From Robertmurraya sp. FSL R5-0851 (lineage in GTDB: Bacteria; Bacillota; Bacilli; Bacillales; Cytobacillaceae), in the NCBI RefSeq assembly GCF_038002965.1, contig NZ_JBBOOE010000001.1, forward strand, positions 4,259,001 to 4,323,000: a stretch of DNA of 64,000 nucleotides, given 5' to 3'. Positions 34,432-43,573 of this stretch are shown piece by piece (positions within the stretch are counted from its first letter, which is position 1; the number at the start of each line of letters is the position of its first letter). The notes under the pieces were generated by a model that saw only the letters and a program-made list of their open reading frames with translations, made no database searches and was not told the origin of the DNA. Position numbers and translations under genes: made by a program.

Positions 34432-35736
34432 ATGAAGATAACCATTACTGGTACAGGGTATGTTGGTCTCGTGACTGGTGCTTGCCTTGCAGAAGTAGGT
34501 CATCAGATTACTTGTTATGATATTAACAAAGAAAAAATTTCCATATTAAAACAAGGAATCTCACCTATCTACGAACCAGGCCTTGATGATCTGTTACAAA
34601 AAAATATAAATAGCCAAAACTTGGCTTTTACATCTTGCCCAAAGGAAGCCTACCAAGATACAGATTGTATCTTTATTGCAGTAGGAACTCCATCAAATGA
34701 GGATGGATCTGCAAATTTGACCTATATTGATAAGGCAGCAATTGAAATTGCAGAGCATCTACAAAAGAGTAGTACCATCGTAATTAAAAGTACCGTCCCG
34801 GTTGGTACAAATGAACGGATCGGACGCTTAATACAAGAAAGAGTTTCTCCTTCTATTAATATAGAGAGTGTGTCGAACCCAGAATTTTTACGTGAAGGTA
34901 CCGCTATTAAAGATACCTTTCAAGGTGACCGAATTGTAATTGGTTCCCAATCCTCTGAAGCTGCCAAGAAAATTGGACAAATATACGAACCATTCCAACT
35001 ACCAATCGTCCATACAGATATCCGAAGTGCTGAAATGATTAAATATGCCTCCAATTCCTTCCTCGCATTGAAGATTAGTTTTATTAACGAAATTGCTAAT
35101 CTATGTGAAAGAATTGGTGCGAATATTGACCATGTATCAAGAGGAGTTGGACTTGATAAACGAATTGGCAATAAATTTCTTCACGCTGGAATTGGTTTTG
35201 GTGGCTCATGCTTTCCAAAGGATATTAACGCTTTAAATCATTTAGCTAATGATTTAGACTATGACTTTAAAATCCTACAATCGGTTATTGATGTGAACCG
35301 TAGACAAAAAGAGCTTCTATTCAAAAAAGCAAAGACCTATCTTTACTCCATGTCTGGTAAAAAGGTTACTGTTTTAGGACTAACCTTTAAACCGAACACG
35401 GACGATATCCGTGACTCTGTTTCTTTGCAATTGATTCAAGACTTGCTTTTAGAGGATGCGGAGATAACGGTATATGACCCTATTGCGATGCCACAAGTTG
35501 AAAAACTATATGGCAATAAAATATCTTACGCGAATTCTGCGTTACAGGCACTCTCAGACTCTGAAGCGGCATTCATCGTAACGGAGTGGGACGAAATTGT
35601 TCAGTTATCCTTAGAAAAAGTGAAAGAAACGATGGCTGTTCCCCTCATCTTTGATGGACGTAACTGTTATTCAATAGAAGAAGCAGGTAAACAAGGGATA
35701 CAGTATTACTCTATCGGTAGACCAGCAGTAAATTAG
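34432..35736 (+). CDS. ugd: UDP-glucose 6-dehydrogenase
   Basis: A 434-aa NAD-dependent enzyme making UDP-glucuronate, a precursor of acidic wall glycans such as teichuronic acid. The Rossmann start is MKITITGTGYVGLVTGACLA. Substrate motifs are VGTPSNEDGSANLTYI, STVPVGTNERIGR, SNPEFLREGTAIKD, and the catalytic Cys in GIGFGGSCFPKDINAL. The C-terminal domain has VLGLTFKPNTDDIRDSVS. It stands alone on the plus strand. The start follows AAAGAAGGGA. It has a terminator shared with the converging flippase gene. Confidence 0.96.
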   Translation: MKITITGTGYVGLVTGACLAEVGHQITCYDINKEKISILKQGISPIYEPGLDDLLQKNINSQNLAFTSCPKEAYQDTDCIFIAVGTPSNEDGSANLTYIDKAAIEIAEHLQKSSTIVIKSTVPVGTNERIGRLIQERVSPSINIESVSNPEFLREGTAIKDTFQGDRIVIGSQSSEAAKKIGQIYEPFQLPIVHTDIRSAEMIKYASNSFLALKISFINEIANLCERIGANIDHVSRGVGLDKRIGNKFLHAGIGFGGSCFPKDINALNHLANDLDYDFKILQSVIDVNRRQKELLFKKAKTYLYSMSGKKVTVLGLTFKPNTDDIRDSVSLQLIQDLLLEDAEITVYDPIAMPQVEKLYGNKISYANSALQALSDSEAAFIVTEWDEIVQLSLEKVKETMAVPLIFDGRNCYSIEEAGKQGIQYYSIGRPAVN

Positions 35737-35741
35737 ACATA

Positions 35742-35773
35742 CAAAAAGGGAGCATCAGCTGCTCCCTTTTTTC
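35742..35773. terminator. Bidirectional terminator between ugd and MurJ-like gene
   Basis: AAAAAGGGAGCA-TCAGC-TGCTCCCTTTTTT, a strong stem with T tail in both directions. The last codons of the flippase gene lie inside it. Confidence 0.9.
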
Positions 35774-37296
35774 ATTTTTATAGAAAATTTGTTATTGGCA
35801 AGTAATTCGGTTAGAGTATTTGATCTCAATAGCTTTAAAACGCTAAAGTACACTAGCGCTCCAAGTGGTACCAGTATGGCCAACAATGCCCAATCATTCA
35901 TCTGAATAAAGAAATCGATTTCTTTTAGGACCGACACGATTCCAAGCATCATTCCTGTCGCCAAACCAATCTTTACAAATTCTCTGGTCAGATCATTTAA
36001 ATGAAAACCTCCGGAAATACGGTTTAACGTTGTAAAGGTAAGAACCGAATACACCATCCCCACAAAAGAAGCAGATAAGGCAAGTCCCTCTGGCCCCATC
36101 CATTTCGCAAACAAATAGTTAGATCCAATATTTAATACAATAGAAAACAAGCCAATCTTCATAAAAGAACTACCCTTACCCAATGTATAAAAACCTTTAG
36201 CCACAACGGCTTGTATACTATAAAAAAAGACGGAGCCCATATAAAACAAGGCGTATTCACTAGTAAGCATCGTAGTAGCAGGAGTAAAAGCCCCTCGCTC
36301 ATAAACAATCCGCACGATTGGCTCAATCAGAATCATCATCCCTGCTACAGAAGGTGCAATAAGCAGAAACATGGTTCGAAGACCTTTTTCAATTCCACGA
36401 TTAAATAAATTCATATCATTATTAGATATAGCTTTAGCCAATGAAGGATAAATAATGGTTGCAATCGTTACACCGAAAATAGCTTGAGGAATCGTAACCA
36501 GTCGAAATGCATAGTTTAAATTCGAAACAATCCCTTCCCCCATCCTCGAAGCATACAGCATGTTCACCATCAAGTTTATTTGCCCTACTGCTATGGTTAC
36601 TCCTACCGGTAAAAAGATGAGATAAAAGCGATTGATTTCCGACCAATGTGGGCTCTGGTTCCAAGCCATCATTTTATTGGGCTTTAAAACAATCACTTTT
36701 AGAACAAAGGACAGAACAGTCCCTACCAAATATCCGATTGGTACAGAATAAATATCTAAAGTCCGGTAAAAGACTAACGCAAATAAAAGTGTGGTTAACA
36801 CAACAATGGTTTGTGAAAAGGTAGAAAAGGAAAACTTCTTCTGTGTATCAAAGTATCCCTCATACACTGCATTTATCCCAATAAATATGATGGATAGAAA
36901 ATACAGTACCATCGTCCACACAGAAATACTAAATCCATCAGGATACTGGCTGAATTCAGGGTATAACCATTTCACAAGGGTTGGCGAAATCCCAGCTCCT
37001 ATCACAGCAACAATGATAGAGAACACAAATGTACCCTTTACGATATTAGTAAGATGGGAAAACCCTTGTCCCAAACGATCATACGAATAGTAACTAGGAA
37101 GAAACGCGTCCTTCATACCTGTTAACATAAACAAAATAATCGCATTCGGTATCGTCATGGAAGCAAAGTATGCATCAGCTTTATACGAGGCTCCATAAAA
37201 ACCTGAAATCACTAAGTCTCGAAACATACTAGAAAACTTTAATAATATGGTGGAGAAAAGAAATAAAAAAACAGAAATTCGAAATTTGGACATCAT
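35755..37296 (-). CDS. murJ: MurJ/MviN family lipid-linked oligosaccharide flippase
   Basis: A 513-aa membrane protein with about 14 spans. MOP-superfamily MurJ blocks: SSMFRDLVISGFYGASYKAD, AYFASMTIPNAIILFMLTG, SRMGEGIVSNLNYAFRLVTI, PQAIFGVTIATIIYPSLAKA and GAFTPATTMLTSEYALFYMG. MurJ flips lipid II; paralogues within glycan clusters flip other undecaprenyl-linked repeat units. Its place beside GT2 and ugd suggests the second role, but sequence alone cannot decide. It is 14 nt from the upstream GT2. Confidence 0.87.
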   Translation of the reverse strand: MMSKFRISVFLFLFSTILLKFSSMFRDLVISGFYGASYKADAYFASMTIPNAIILFMLTGMKDAFLPSYYSYDRLGQGFSHLTNIVKGTFVFSIIVAVIGAGISPTLVKWLYPEFSQYPDGFSISVWTMVLYFLSIIFIGINAVYEGYFDTQKKFSFSTFSQTIVVLTTLLFALVFYRTLDIYSVPIGYLVGTVLSFVLKVIVLKPNKMMAWNQSPHWSEINRFYLIFLPVGVTIAVGQINLMVNMLYASRMGEGIVSNLNYAFRLVTIPQAIFGVTIATIIYPSLAKAISNNDMNLFNRGIEKGLRTMFLLIAPSVAGMMILIEPIVRIVYERGAFTPATTMLTSEYALFYMGSVFFYSIQAVVAKGFYTLGKGSSFMKIGLFSIVLNIGSNYLFAKWMGPEGLALSASFVGMVYSVLTFTTLNRISGGFHLNDLTREFVKIGLATGMMLGIVSVLKEIDFFIQMNDWALLAILVPLGALVYFSVLKLLRSNTLTELLANNKFSIKMKKGSS

Positions 37297-37310
37297 TCTA
37301 TTTCCTTCAT

Positions 37311-38228
37311 TTAGTAACTCTTTAAAGCATATAACAGTTTAAAAATGATTGTATCTCTTTGATTCTGTCTATACAAAGGAGTGTTCATAGTATAAAGCAG
37401 TCGATTGACAAAGGACTCCCTTTTATAAAGAAAATCCTCTACAATCTTTCGCTGATTGGAAGAAAGTTTATCTTTAAACAAGCGATAAAACTCTTCTGTT
37501 TGCTTTGTAAACGGCTTTTCCTTTCCTGTCTTCTGAAAGTTTTTATAGCGGATCATCGCACTCTTTAGTTTATTATTTGCCATTCCTAATGTGTTAGAGG
37601 AGTGCTGACGATAAAGAAGATGAGACTCTTCATCGTATACTGTTTTTCCAAAAGCAGTCGCAAGCAAATAGAACCAAGCATCATGCATGGTCACCTTCTC
37701 TACATCCGGAACCTTTGACTTAAAAAGTTCAAGCATAGCTCGATTAAAAACAATTGTACAACCAGTAGCAATATTTTGAATCAACGCATTTTCTAAACCT
37801 GCCCCCCTAGGAGGAATTTGCGAATGCTTTAAAAATTTGAGTTGATCATCAACTAAGTCTAATTTTGAAAAATAAAGAAGTGGAATTGAGGGGTTTTCCT
37901 TTTCCAATAATGATATAGCTCTAGATAATTTTGTAGGCTTCCAATAGTCGTCCTGATCGCAAAAGGCGAAATAATCTGCATCCTCATCTGCCTGTAATAC
38001 TAAATCAAAAAAACTGGAGATCACCCCAACATTTTTTCCTTTGATCAATTGTATTTGGGAATGCTTCTCTTTAAATTCCCCCACTATGGATGAAGTTGAA
38101 TCCTTAGATCCATCATCGCGAATTAAAATGCTTACGTTTGGATATTCCTGTTTTAACAAGCTTTCTAGCTGTTCATTAATATATTTTTCACCATTATAGG
38201 TAGACATCAAAATCTGTATTTTCTCCAC
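37311..38228 (-). CDS. Family 2 glycosyltransferase (rhamnosyltransferase-like)
   Basis: A 305-aa GT2 enzyme. It opens KIQILMSTYNGEKYINEQLE, has SILIRDDGSKDSTSSIVGEF and the metal motif YFAFCDQDDYWKPTKLSRAI. A conserved HDAWFYLLATAFG and LYRQHSSNTLGM follow, seen in many rhamnosyl/GlcNAc transferases. It shares the CDQDDYWKP-type block with 27684-28400. It begins a two-gene unit with the MurJ-like flippase; a terminator lies upstream at 38325-38360. Confidence 0.9.
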   Translation of the reverse strand: MEKIQILMSTYNGEKYINEQLESLLKQEYPNVSILIRDDGSKDSTSSIVGEFKEKHSQIQLIKGKNVGVISSFFDLVLQADEDADYFAFCDQDDYWKPTKLSRAISLLEKENPSIPLLYFSKLDLVDDQLKFLKHSQIPPRGAGLENALIQNIATGCTIVFNRAMLELFKSKVPDVEKVTMHDAWFYLLATAFGKTVYDEESHLLYRQHSSNTLGMANNKLKSAMIRYKNFQKTGKEKPFTKQTEEFYRLFKDKLSSNQRKIVEDFLYKRESFVNRLLYTMNTPLYRQNQRDTIIFKLLYALKSY

Positions 38229-38324
38229 CTCAAAATCTCCTATCGATTAAATTACGTTCCAGAATAGATTTATTATATATGTCATCCACTAATATAACAG
38301 TTTTCTTAATAGTATATCAAAGAT

Positions 38325-38360
38325 AAAAATACCCTAAGGTATAAAACCCTAGGGTATTTA
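38325..38360 (-). terminator. Terminator after SpoIID-like gene
   Basis: The minus strand forms AATACCCTAGGG / CCTTAGGGTATT around a 6-7-nt loop followed by TTTTA, just after the stop of the 38.4-kb gene. Confidence 0.82.
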
Positions 38361-38368
38361 CAATACTA

Positions 38369-40573
38369 TTATTGAGTTAAGTTTGCACCTGGGTAATAGA
38401 AATTAAGGATTTCTACATAACCTTTACCTTGATCTCCCATTACTTTTGCACCGTATTGACTCATTCCTACACCATGTCCATAGCCGAAACCATTGACAGT
38501 TAGAGTTGTACCGTTGTCTCCAACACCGGAAATCTGGTAACTCTTAAATAGTGAGGTTCCTAAAATATTACGGAGTGTTCCAATACCAACATTCTCTCTA
38601 ACAAGAGTATGTTTTTTAAGTTCACCAAGTAAGGCATTCTTAATCTGTGTACGAGCTGATGGACTAATAGCTGCATCTCCACCTAGGTAATAAATACTTG
38701 GTCTTAATGTTAAGCTCTTAAGCCAGGTTGCCGGTTCTGTTGGTAAAGCATTTTGTCTAGTTAAAATTACTGGAGCATTGTACTGTGCAGCTAAAGCAGC
38801 ACCAGGTAGCGCATCTATAAACACATCGCCCCGGGCAACAAATACCTTGCTCAAATCATAATTAAAAGCTTTGGCAATTGCAACACTTGTTTCATATCTT
38901 GTTGCACCTGCAACACGAACCACATTAGTTGCTCCCGCTGCTTTAATTTGGTCAATTACTCGATTTGGGATAGCAGCATCTCCACCAATAACTGTTGCTT
39001 TAGAGATTCCTCTAGCGCGTATAAAATCAACTACTGCCAGTGGCAGATTGTTAGATTCAGTTAATAGTATTGGTATTTGATTTTTTGCGGCATATGATGC
39101 CACAGATAAGGCGTCAGGAGAATTTTCACTACCACTAGTAATAATAACCTCTGAATTATTAGGGATTTGGTTCGCAATCTGAGTAGCTGTCTGATATCTT
39201 GTTTCACCAGCAACCCTTATCACTAGGTATCCACTGTTGGCTAACTTATCAAAAACTGAGTCAGAAATAGCCATTGATCCACCCAATATATAAACCTTTT
39301 TAACATTTAAACTCTGAATCTTTTTAAAGACAGAATCAGGTAGTTCATTTGATTTAGTTAATAGTAGTGGTGCACTTAAATTTTTTGCTAATACAGATCC
39401 CGTTAAAGCATCTAAAGGAATGTCTCCACGCCCTAGAACAACAGCATCTGATGTATTCCAACCATAATTTGCAATTGCGACGCTTGTCTCATAACGAGTC
39501 TCACCCGACAAAGTGGTAGAGTAGTTATCTGGAAGCTGACTTCCATCACCTCTAACAAAAGATCCGTCAGAGTTCTTTACATAATAATCTACAAGCAGGG
39601 AACCATTTGTACTTTTCCCGCTACTGTTTTGCCCGGAAACAGTTAATTTCGGAACACCTACTATTTTAATGTCTGCATTAGCATGAAGGTTGTTTCTAAT
39701 ATATGTTTTTATATTATTGAGTACATTAGTATCCCCGGAGTTTTCCTTTACAGAACTCCACCAAGATCCAGGGTTAAGTAAATCTAAATTTGCAGTATTT
39801 ATTTGCTGCTTATTAATAGAAAGTGACCATGGATTCTTTGGATCATAAGGATCCGGCTTTGCTGGAAGGTAGGCCAATTGAGCTGAATTCCAGTAATTTG
39901 AATTAGATTCTGTATGACCACCGTTACTAGAAGAGTATACAGCTGATATCAATTCATTATCATATTTTAATACTTGTCCCCTAGTCTCATCTACAGCTCT
40001 GCTTGAACGTTCATTCCACATATAGCCACCATAAACATGATTAGAAATTGTATCATTGAAATTTGGACTATTATAATTCCTAAGTGCATATGTTCTTGCA
40101 GCTACTGCTTGTGCTTTAAGTGATTCCATTCCCCAACTTGCAGGCATTTCAAAGGGAACTACACCCTTTAGATAGTCTTCTAAATCTAGCTTATTAATTG
40201 GACGGATATATCCATTCTCTATTGTAAAATGCATCCGTCCTAAATAACTTCTACCGTTAATATCAGAATAGCCAAAACCAACCGGTGAGATGGTAATAGT
40301 ATTTGCAGCTTTAATTAATGTAGAGTTGTGGTATAGATTTAATGTACCATTTTGCAAGCGTACATAATAATTATTGCCTGCATCTAAACTTTGACTTTCA
40401 TTCCCATCAATAATGTATCTAGAAGACACATTAAGAGATACACTTTGCTGATTTCCCAAGTAGTTTACAAGCTTAACAGATATTTCAGCCCCTGCAGCTT
40501 GGACCTCTTTTTGCAAAAATCCGAGTTGTAAAACGAAGGCCAAAAGTACTACAAGGATTAGCGGTCTTTTCAC
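38369..40573 (-). CDS. Secreted SpoIID/LytB-like protein with three nested cell-wall-binding-2 repeats
   Basis: A 734-aa exported protein with signal peptide [20 protein letters not shown] SpoIID-type domain begins near residue 50 ([49 protein letters not shown]). It is interrupted near residue 350 by three CWB2 repeats ([58 protein letters not shown]; about 350-655). The SpoIID end resumes with [30 protein letters not shown] and YPGANLTQ. SpoIID is a lytic transglycosylase acting on denuded glycan; LytB in B. subtilis stimulates LytC. In LytB the repeats precede the domain, so nesting is unusual. Confidence 0.9.
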   Translation of the reverse strand: MKRPLILVVLLAFVLQLGFLQKEVQAAGAEISVKLVNYLGNQQSVSLNVSSRYIIDGNESQSLDAGNNYYVRLQNGTLNLYHNSTLIKAANTITISPVGFGYSDINGRSYLGRMHFTIENGYIRPINKLDLEDYLKGVVPFEMPASWGMESLKAQAVAARTYALRNYNSPNFNDTISNHVYGGYMWNERSSRAVDETRGQVLKYDNELISAVYSSSNGGHTESNSNYWNSAQLAYLPAKPDPYDPKNPWSLSINKQQINTANLDLLNPGSWWSSVKENSGDTNVLNNIKTYIRNNLHANADIKIVGVPKLTVSGQNSSGKSTNGSLLVDYYVKNSDGSFVRGDGSQLPDNYSTTLSGETRYETSVAIANYGWNTSDAVVLGRGDIPLDALTGSVLAKNLSAPLLLTKSNELPDSVFKKIQSLNVKKVYILGGSMAISDSVFDKLANSGYLVIRVAGETRYQTATQIANQIPNNSEVIITSGSENSPDALSVASYAAKNQIPILLTESNNLPLAVVDFIRARGISKATVIGGDAAIPNRVIDQIKAAGATNVVRVAGATRYETSVAIAKAFNYDLSKVFVARGDVFIDALPGAALAAQYNAPVILTRQNALPTEPATWLKSLTLRPSIYYLGGDAAISPSARTQIKNALLGELKKHTLVRENVGIGTLRNILGTSLFKSYQISGVGDNGTTLTVNGFGYGHGVGMSQYGAKVMGDQGKGYVEILNFYYPGANLTQ

Positions 40574-40655
40574 CTAATCCCCTCCAATTTAATTTATTTT
40601 CTCTACATAATAATACAGAAGTTGACAATTAGACACAATAGTTTCATAGAATTAC

Positions 40656-40690
40656 TAAAAAAATAGGAATTTATAACTATACTCCTATTT
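40656..40690 (-). terminator. Terminator after lipoprotein gene
   Basis: The minus strand has AAATAGGAG / TCCTATTT with an AT-rich loop and a T7 tail, overlapping the stop codon of the 40.7-kb gene. Confidence 0.72.
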
Positions 40691-41359
40691 GATCTCAACA
40701 GATTGAAGCACCGCTGCTGCTGAATATCCTTGATCCCCCGTAAGCTCAAACTCTTCTTTAATAAGTCCAATTCCAGGAGCAAAATAATTCACATAGATGG
40801 TTTCTGCATCCTCAACTTCATTTGTGACCTTCTTAAAAACTATAACGTTGGTATATTCACCACTTGGAACTTCTATTGTTTTATTTGTTTCAATTAATTC
40901 CCAATCTGATGTTTCTTCTTCTGAGTAATTTTCAATAGAACCAGGATTATTTAATTCACTTATATAATTTTTATAAGGATCGTCAGGTGTTCTATCTTCA
41001 AAAACTAGTGAGATTTCTTTTTCTGTCCATTTATAAACCTGAACAGTTGCAGCTTCACCAATTTTTGTAACCTTTTGGATATACTCTTCGCTTTCATGAA
41101 CATACTCTTCTGTATATGTTTGATTCTCACCCTCAACTATGAATGTCTTTACCATCCCAACCTCTGGTTTAAATATTGCTAACCCAGACGGTTCAGAAGT
41201 TTTTGCCCCTTGTGTTTCCTTTTCACTTGTTTTCTCTTTTTCTGTAACTTGAGTTTCTTCAGTTTCTACATCTTGTACTTGCTTGGTTTCTGTCTCTTTA
41301 GAACAAGCACCTATAAGTAGTGAAACCATAAGGATTCCTAGAAAAAAACGCATACGCAT
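40685..41359 (-). CDS. Predicted lipoprotein (LytA-position)
   Basis: A 224-aa protein with a lipobox: MRMRFFLGILMVSLLIGACS, where the Cys would be acylated. A Glu/Thr-rich linker (about residues 22-60) leads to a beta-rich domain with PEVGMVKTFIVEGENQTYTE, EYIQKVTKIGEAATVQVYKW, and VPSGEYTNVIVFKKVTN plus YFAPGIGLIKEEFEL. The latter half resembles extracytoplasmic proteins where a GEY/V..FK motif is followed by YFAPGVGLVK. Function unknown. It sits between the SpoIID-like and amidase genes, as LytA does in lytABC, but similarity to LytA is not evident. Confidence 0.8.
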   Translation of the reverse strand: MRMRFFLGILMVSLLIGACSKETETKQVQDVETEETQVTEKEKTSEKETQGAKTSEPSGLAIFKPEVGMVKTFIVEGENQTYTEEYVHESEEYIQKVTKIGEAATVQVYKWTEKEISLVFEDRTPDDPYKNYISELNNPGSIENYSEEETSDWELIETNKTIEVPSGEYTNVIVFKKVTNEVEDAETIYVNYFAPGIGLIKEEFELTGDQGYSAAAVLQSVEIK

Positions 41360-41376
41360 TTAGTCTCTCCTTTGCA

Positions 41377-41412
41377 AAGATAGCAAACTCTTTTAAGAGT
41401 TTGCTATCTTGT
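41377..41412. terminator. Hairpin between amidase and lipoprotein genes
   Basis: AAGATAGCAAACTCTT and AAGAGTTTGCTATCTT are perfect inverted repeats with almost no loop. The following T run is short (CTTT), so it may act as a partial terminator or mRNA stabiliser. Confidence 0.6.
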
Positions 41413-41415
41413 AAA

Positions 41416-43512
41416 TTATTTTACTTTATTACTTAATATATTTTTCATTTCCTCAGATACCGCCATAGGTCCACCAACGGTTTTGATTTGCTTAACGTTA
41501 TTTTCTTGAGCATACATAAACAAGAAGGATTCAACATTGCTATTTAAAGTTGGTCCTACTAGTACAAGTGGTGCTTTATTGGCAATCGATAGTGGTGCAG
41601 CCGCTAAAGCATCCGGGAAATTCCATCCTGTAGAAACGTTTATAGTATCAGACTTTACGGAGTCTTTAAAATAATAAAGAATGTTTGCTAGTGTTTCAAA
41701 CCTTGTGGCTCCTCCAAGGCGTACAACATTTTCTCTGTTATTTTGTGAAAAAATTTGATTTTCTATGTTTGCAGGAACAACTGCATCCCCACCGAGAATT
41801 ACAATTTTCTTTCCTCTTAAGAAGTTTAACGCAGCATCAGAAAGCTTATCCTTTTCGGTTAAAACAATACCCCAATTATTCGCTGCTGCAATAGGAGCAG
41901 CTGCTAGAGCATCAGGATAGCTACGAGCTGAGGCAACAAATACCCCATTTACTTCCCCAAGTCTTGAAGTGATAAGGTTATTTGTGTCAATTCTTGTAGC
42001 ACCTTGAATTCTATCTACAACTATTCCCATTGCCTGAATTCTATGTTCTACATTAATTGAGATTGCTTGAGGTCCTCCTAACATTACCACTTTAGTCGCA
42101 CCTAAACGCGCAAGTTCATTTTCAACCTCTGGGAGCAGAGACTGAGCATTATTTAAAAGTATTGGTGCGTTGTCATACTTAGCGGTTAATGGTCCAGCTG
42201 AAAGAGCATCAGCTGCATCTAACCCAGTTGCTAAAAGCACGATTTTTTGTTGCTTATCCGCTGGGAATCCATTTGGATATAACTCTTTTGAAATAGCAAC
42301 AGCAGTAGTATATCTTGTTTCACCGCTTACCTGTGTTTGCATAACAGTTTTGGTAGGACCATCGTTAGGAACATTCGACCATAATACCTCACCTGTATTC
42401 TTCTTTACAATTTTTGTATTTGACTTATTGCTAGCAAAAGCTAGGGCACTATTATAGTCAAAGAATTCATTCTGAGATCCAGTATCTAATTGTTGAACTA
42501 CATAATTTGCGGCAAAGAAGTTCGACCAAACGGTATATCCTGTAGCCTTCTCAACAATCCTAGTTTCTCCAGCTCCATTTGCAAAAGCAACAGCTTGATC
42601 GTAAGAAGCATAACTTTTTAGAAGACCATTTGTTTTATGGTAAACTTCAAATTTGCTATTTTCCCATATTACTGTTTGTGAATTCTTATCAAATACCTGA
42701 ACAGATCCTGATAGCTTAGATGCATAAGCAAGTGCGTCATTTTTAACTTTAAAAGTTTCTACCTTTTGACCATCTTTATATACATCAAATGCTTTAAAGT
42801 ACTCAATAATTGAATTAGCAATGGATTGCGCAGCTCTGTTCTGGAAATCTGCTGTTTTAATCCTAGCTTCTTCAGAACTGTTTGTCATGTAGCCAAGTTC
42901 TAATAAAACCGCTGGCATTTGTGCGTTACGAATCACATAAAAGCTTTGATCATTGTGTATCTTTCTATCAATCATACCTAAATTACTTACAAATGGACTA
43001 TGAATAGATTGAGCCAAACGTTGATTGTCTTTTAAGTATTTGATTTGTAATGGATCATGCGGCCAATCCGGCTGAAAGTGATTAACTCCATCATAATAAT
43101 ATGTCTCATAGCCCTTAACAAATGGGCTAGTTGGTGATGCATTATGATGTACAGAAACAAAAACCGAATTATCATTATTATTTTTAGCATAACCATTAGC
43201 TATTTGCATACGACGTTCGAAATCGCCCCCTGCACCACTAAGGTATGGTGCAAAATCAACATCAGCCTCACGCGTCATACGCACAGTGATGCCAGTGTTT
43301 CGTAAGTAGTCCCTAATTTTTAAGCTTACTGCTAAATTGACATCTCGTTCACAAAGATCCTTTGGAGATTCCTTTGTAATTCCACAGGTACCTGTAAACT
43401 TCCCCCCATGTCCTGGGTCAATAACTAACACCTTCTCGGCAAATGTAGAAGCCGGGAACAATAGAACTGCTAGGAGCAATAACCCTAGAAGTCTAACCAT
43501 CTTTCCATTCAT
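41416..43512 (-). CDS. N-acetylmuramoyl-L-alanine amidase (LytC-type) with three CWB2 repeats
   Basis: A 698-aa secreted autolysin. After a signal peptide (LLGLLLLAVLLFPASTFA) the Amidase_3 domain (about 27-245) shows zinc ligands in VLVIDPGHGGKFTG, DVNLAVSLK, VFVSVHHNASPTS, and the catalytic Glu in PAVLLELGYMTNSSEE. Residues about 245-380 form three ~45-aa repeats, each ending in a V(I)W-(E/S)N block such as KKNTGEVLWSN. The last 310 residues are CWB2 repeats (VSGETRYTTAVAISKELYPN, GATRIDTNNLITSRLGEV, GGATRFETLANILYYF). In B. subtilis LytC has the repeats at the N-terminus; here they are C-terminal. Confidence 0.92.
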   Translation of the reverse strand: MNGKMVRLLGLLLLAVLLFPASTFAEKVLVIDPGHGGKFTGTCGITKESPKDLCERDVNLAVSLKIRDYLRNTGITVRMTREADVDFAPYLSGAGGDFERRMQIANGYAKNNNDNSVFVSVHHNASPTSPFVKGYETYYYDGVNHFQPDWPHDPLQIKYLKDNQRLAQSIHSPFVSNLGMIDRKIHNDQSFYVIRNAQMPAVLLELGYMTNSSEEARIKTADFQNRAAQSIANSIIEYFKAFDVYKDGQKVETFKVKNDALAYASKLSGSVQVFDKNSQTVIWENSKFEVYHKTNGLLKSYASYDQAVAFANGAGETRIVEKATGYTVWSNFFAANYVVQQLDTGSQNEFFDYNSALAFASNKSNTKIVKKNTGEVLWSNVPNDGPTKTVMQTQVSGETRYTTAVAISKELYPNGFPADKQQKIVLLATGLDAADALSAGPLTAKYDNAPILLNNAQSLLPEVENELARLGATKVVMLGGPQAISINVEHRIQAMGIVVDRIQGATRIDTNNLITSRLGEVNGVFVASARSYPDALAAAPIAAANNWGIVLTEKDKLSDAALNFLRGKKIVILGGDAVVPANIENQIFSQNNRENVVRLGGATRFETLANILYYFKDSVKSDTINVSTGWNFPDALAAAPLSIANKAPLVLVGPTLNSNVESFLFMYAQENNVKQIKTVGGPMAVSEEMKNILSNKVK

Positions 43513-43573
43513 GCACAGAACTCCTTTTTTACTTTGTTATATTAAGGTTTTAAAAAACCGTATATCCCTTCAA

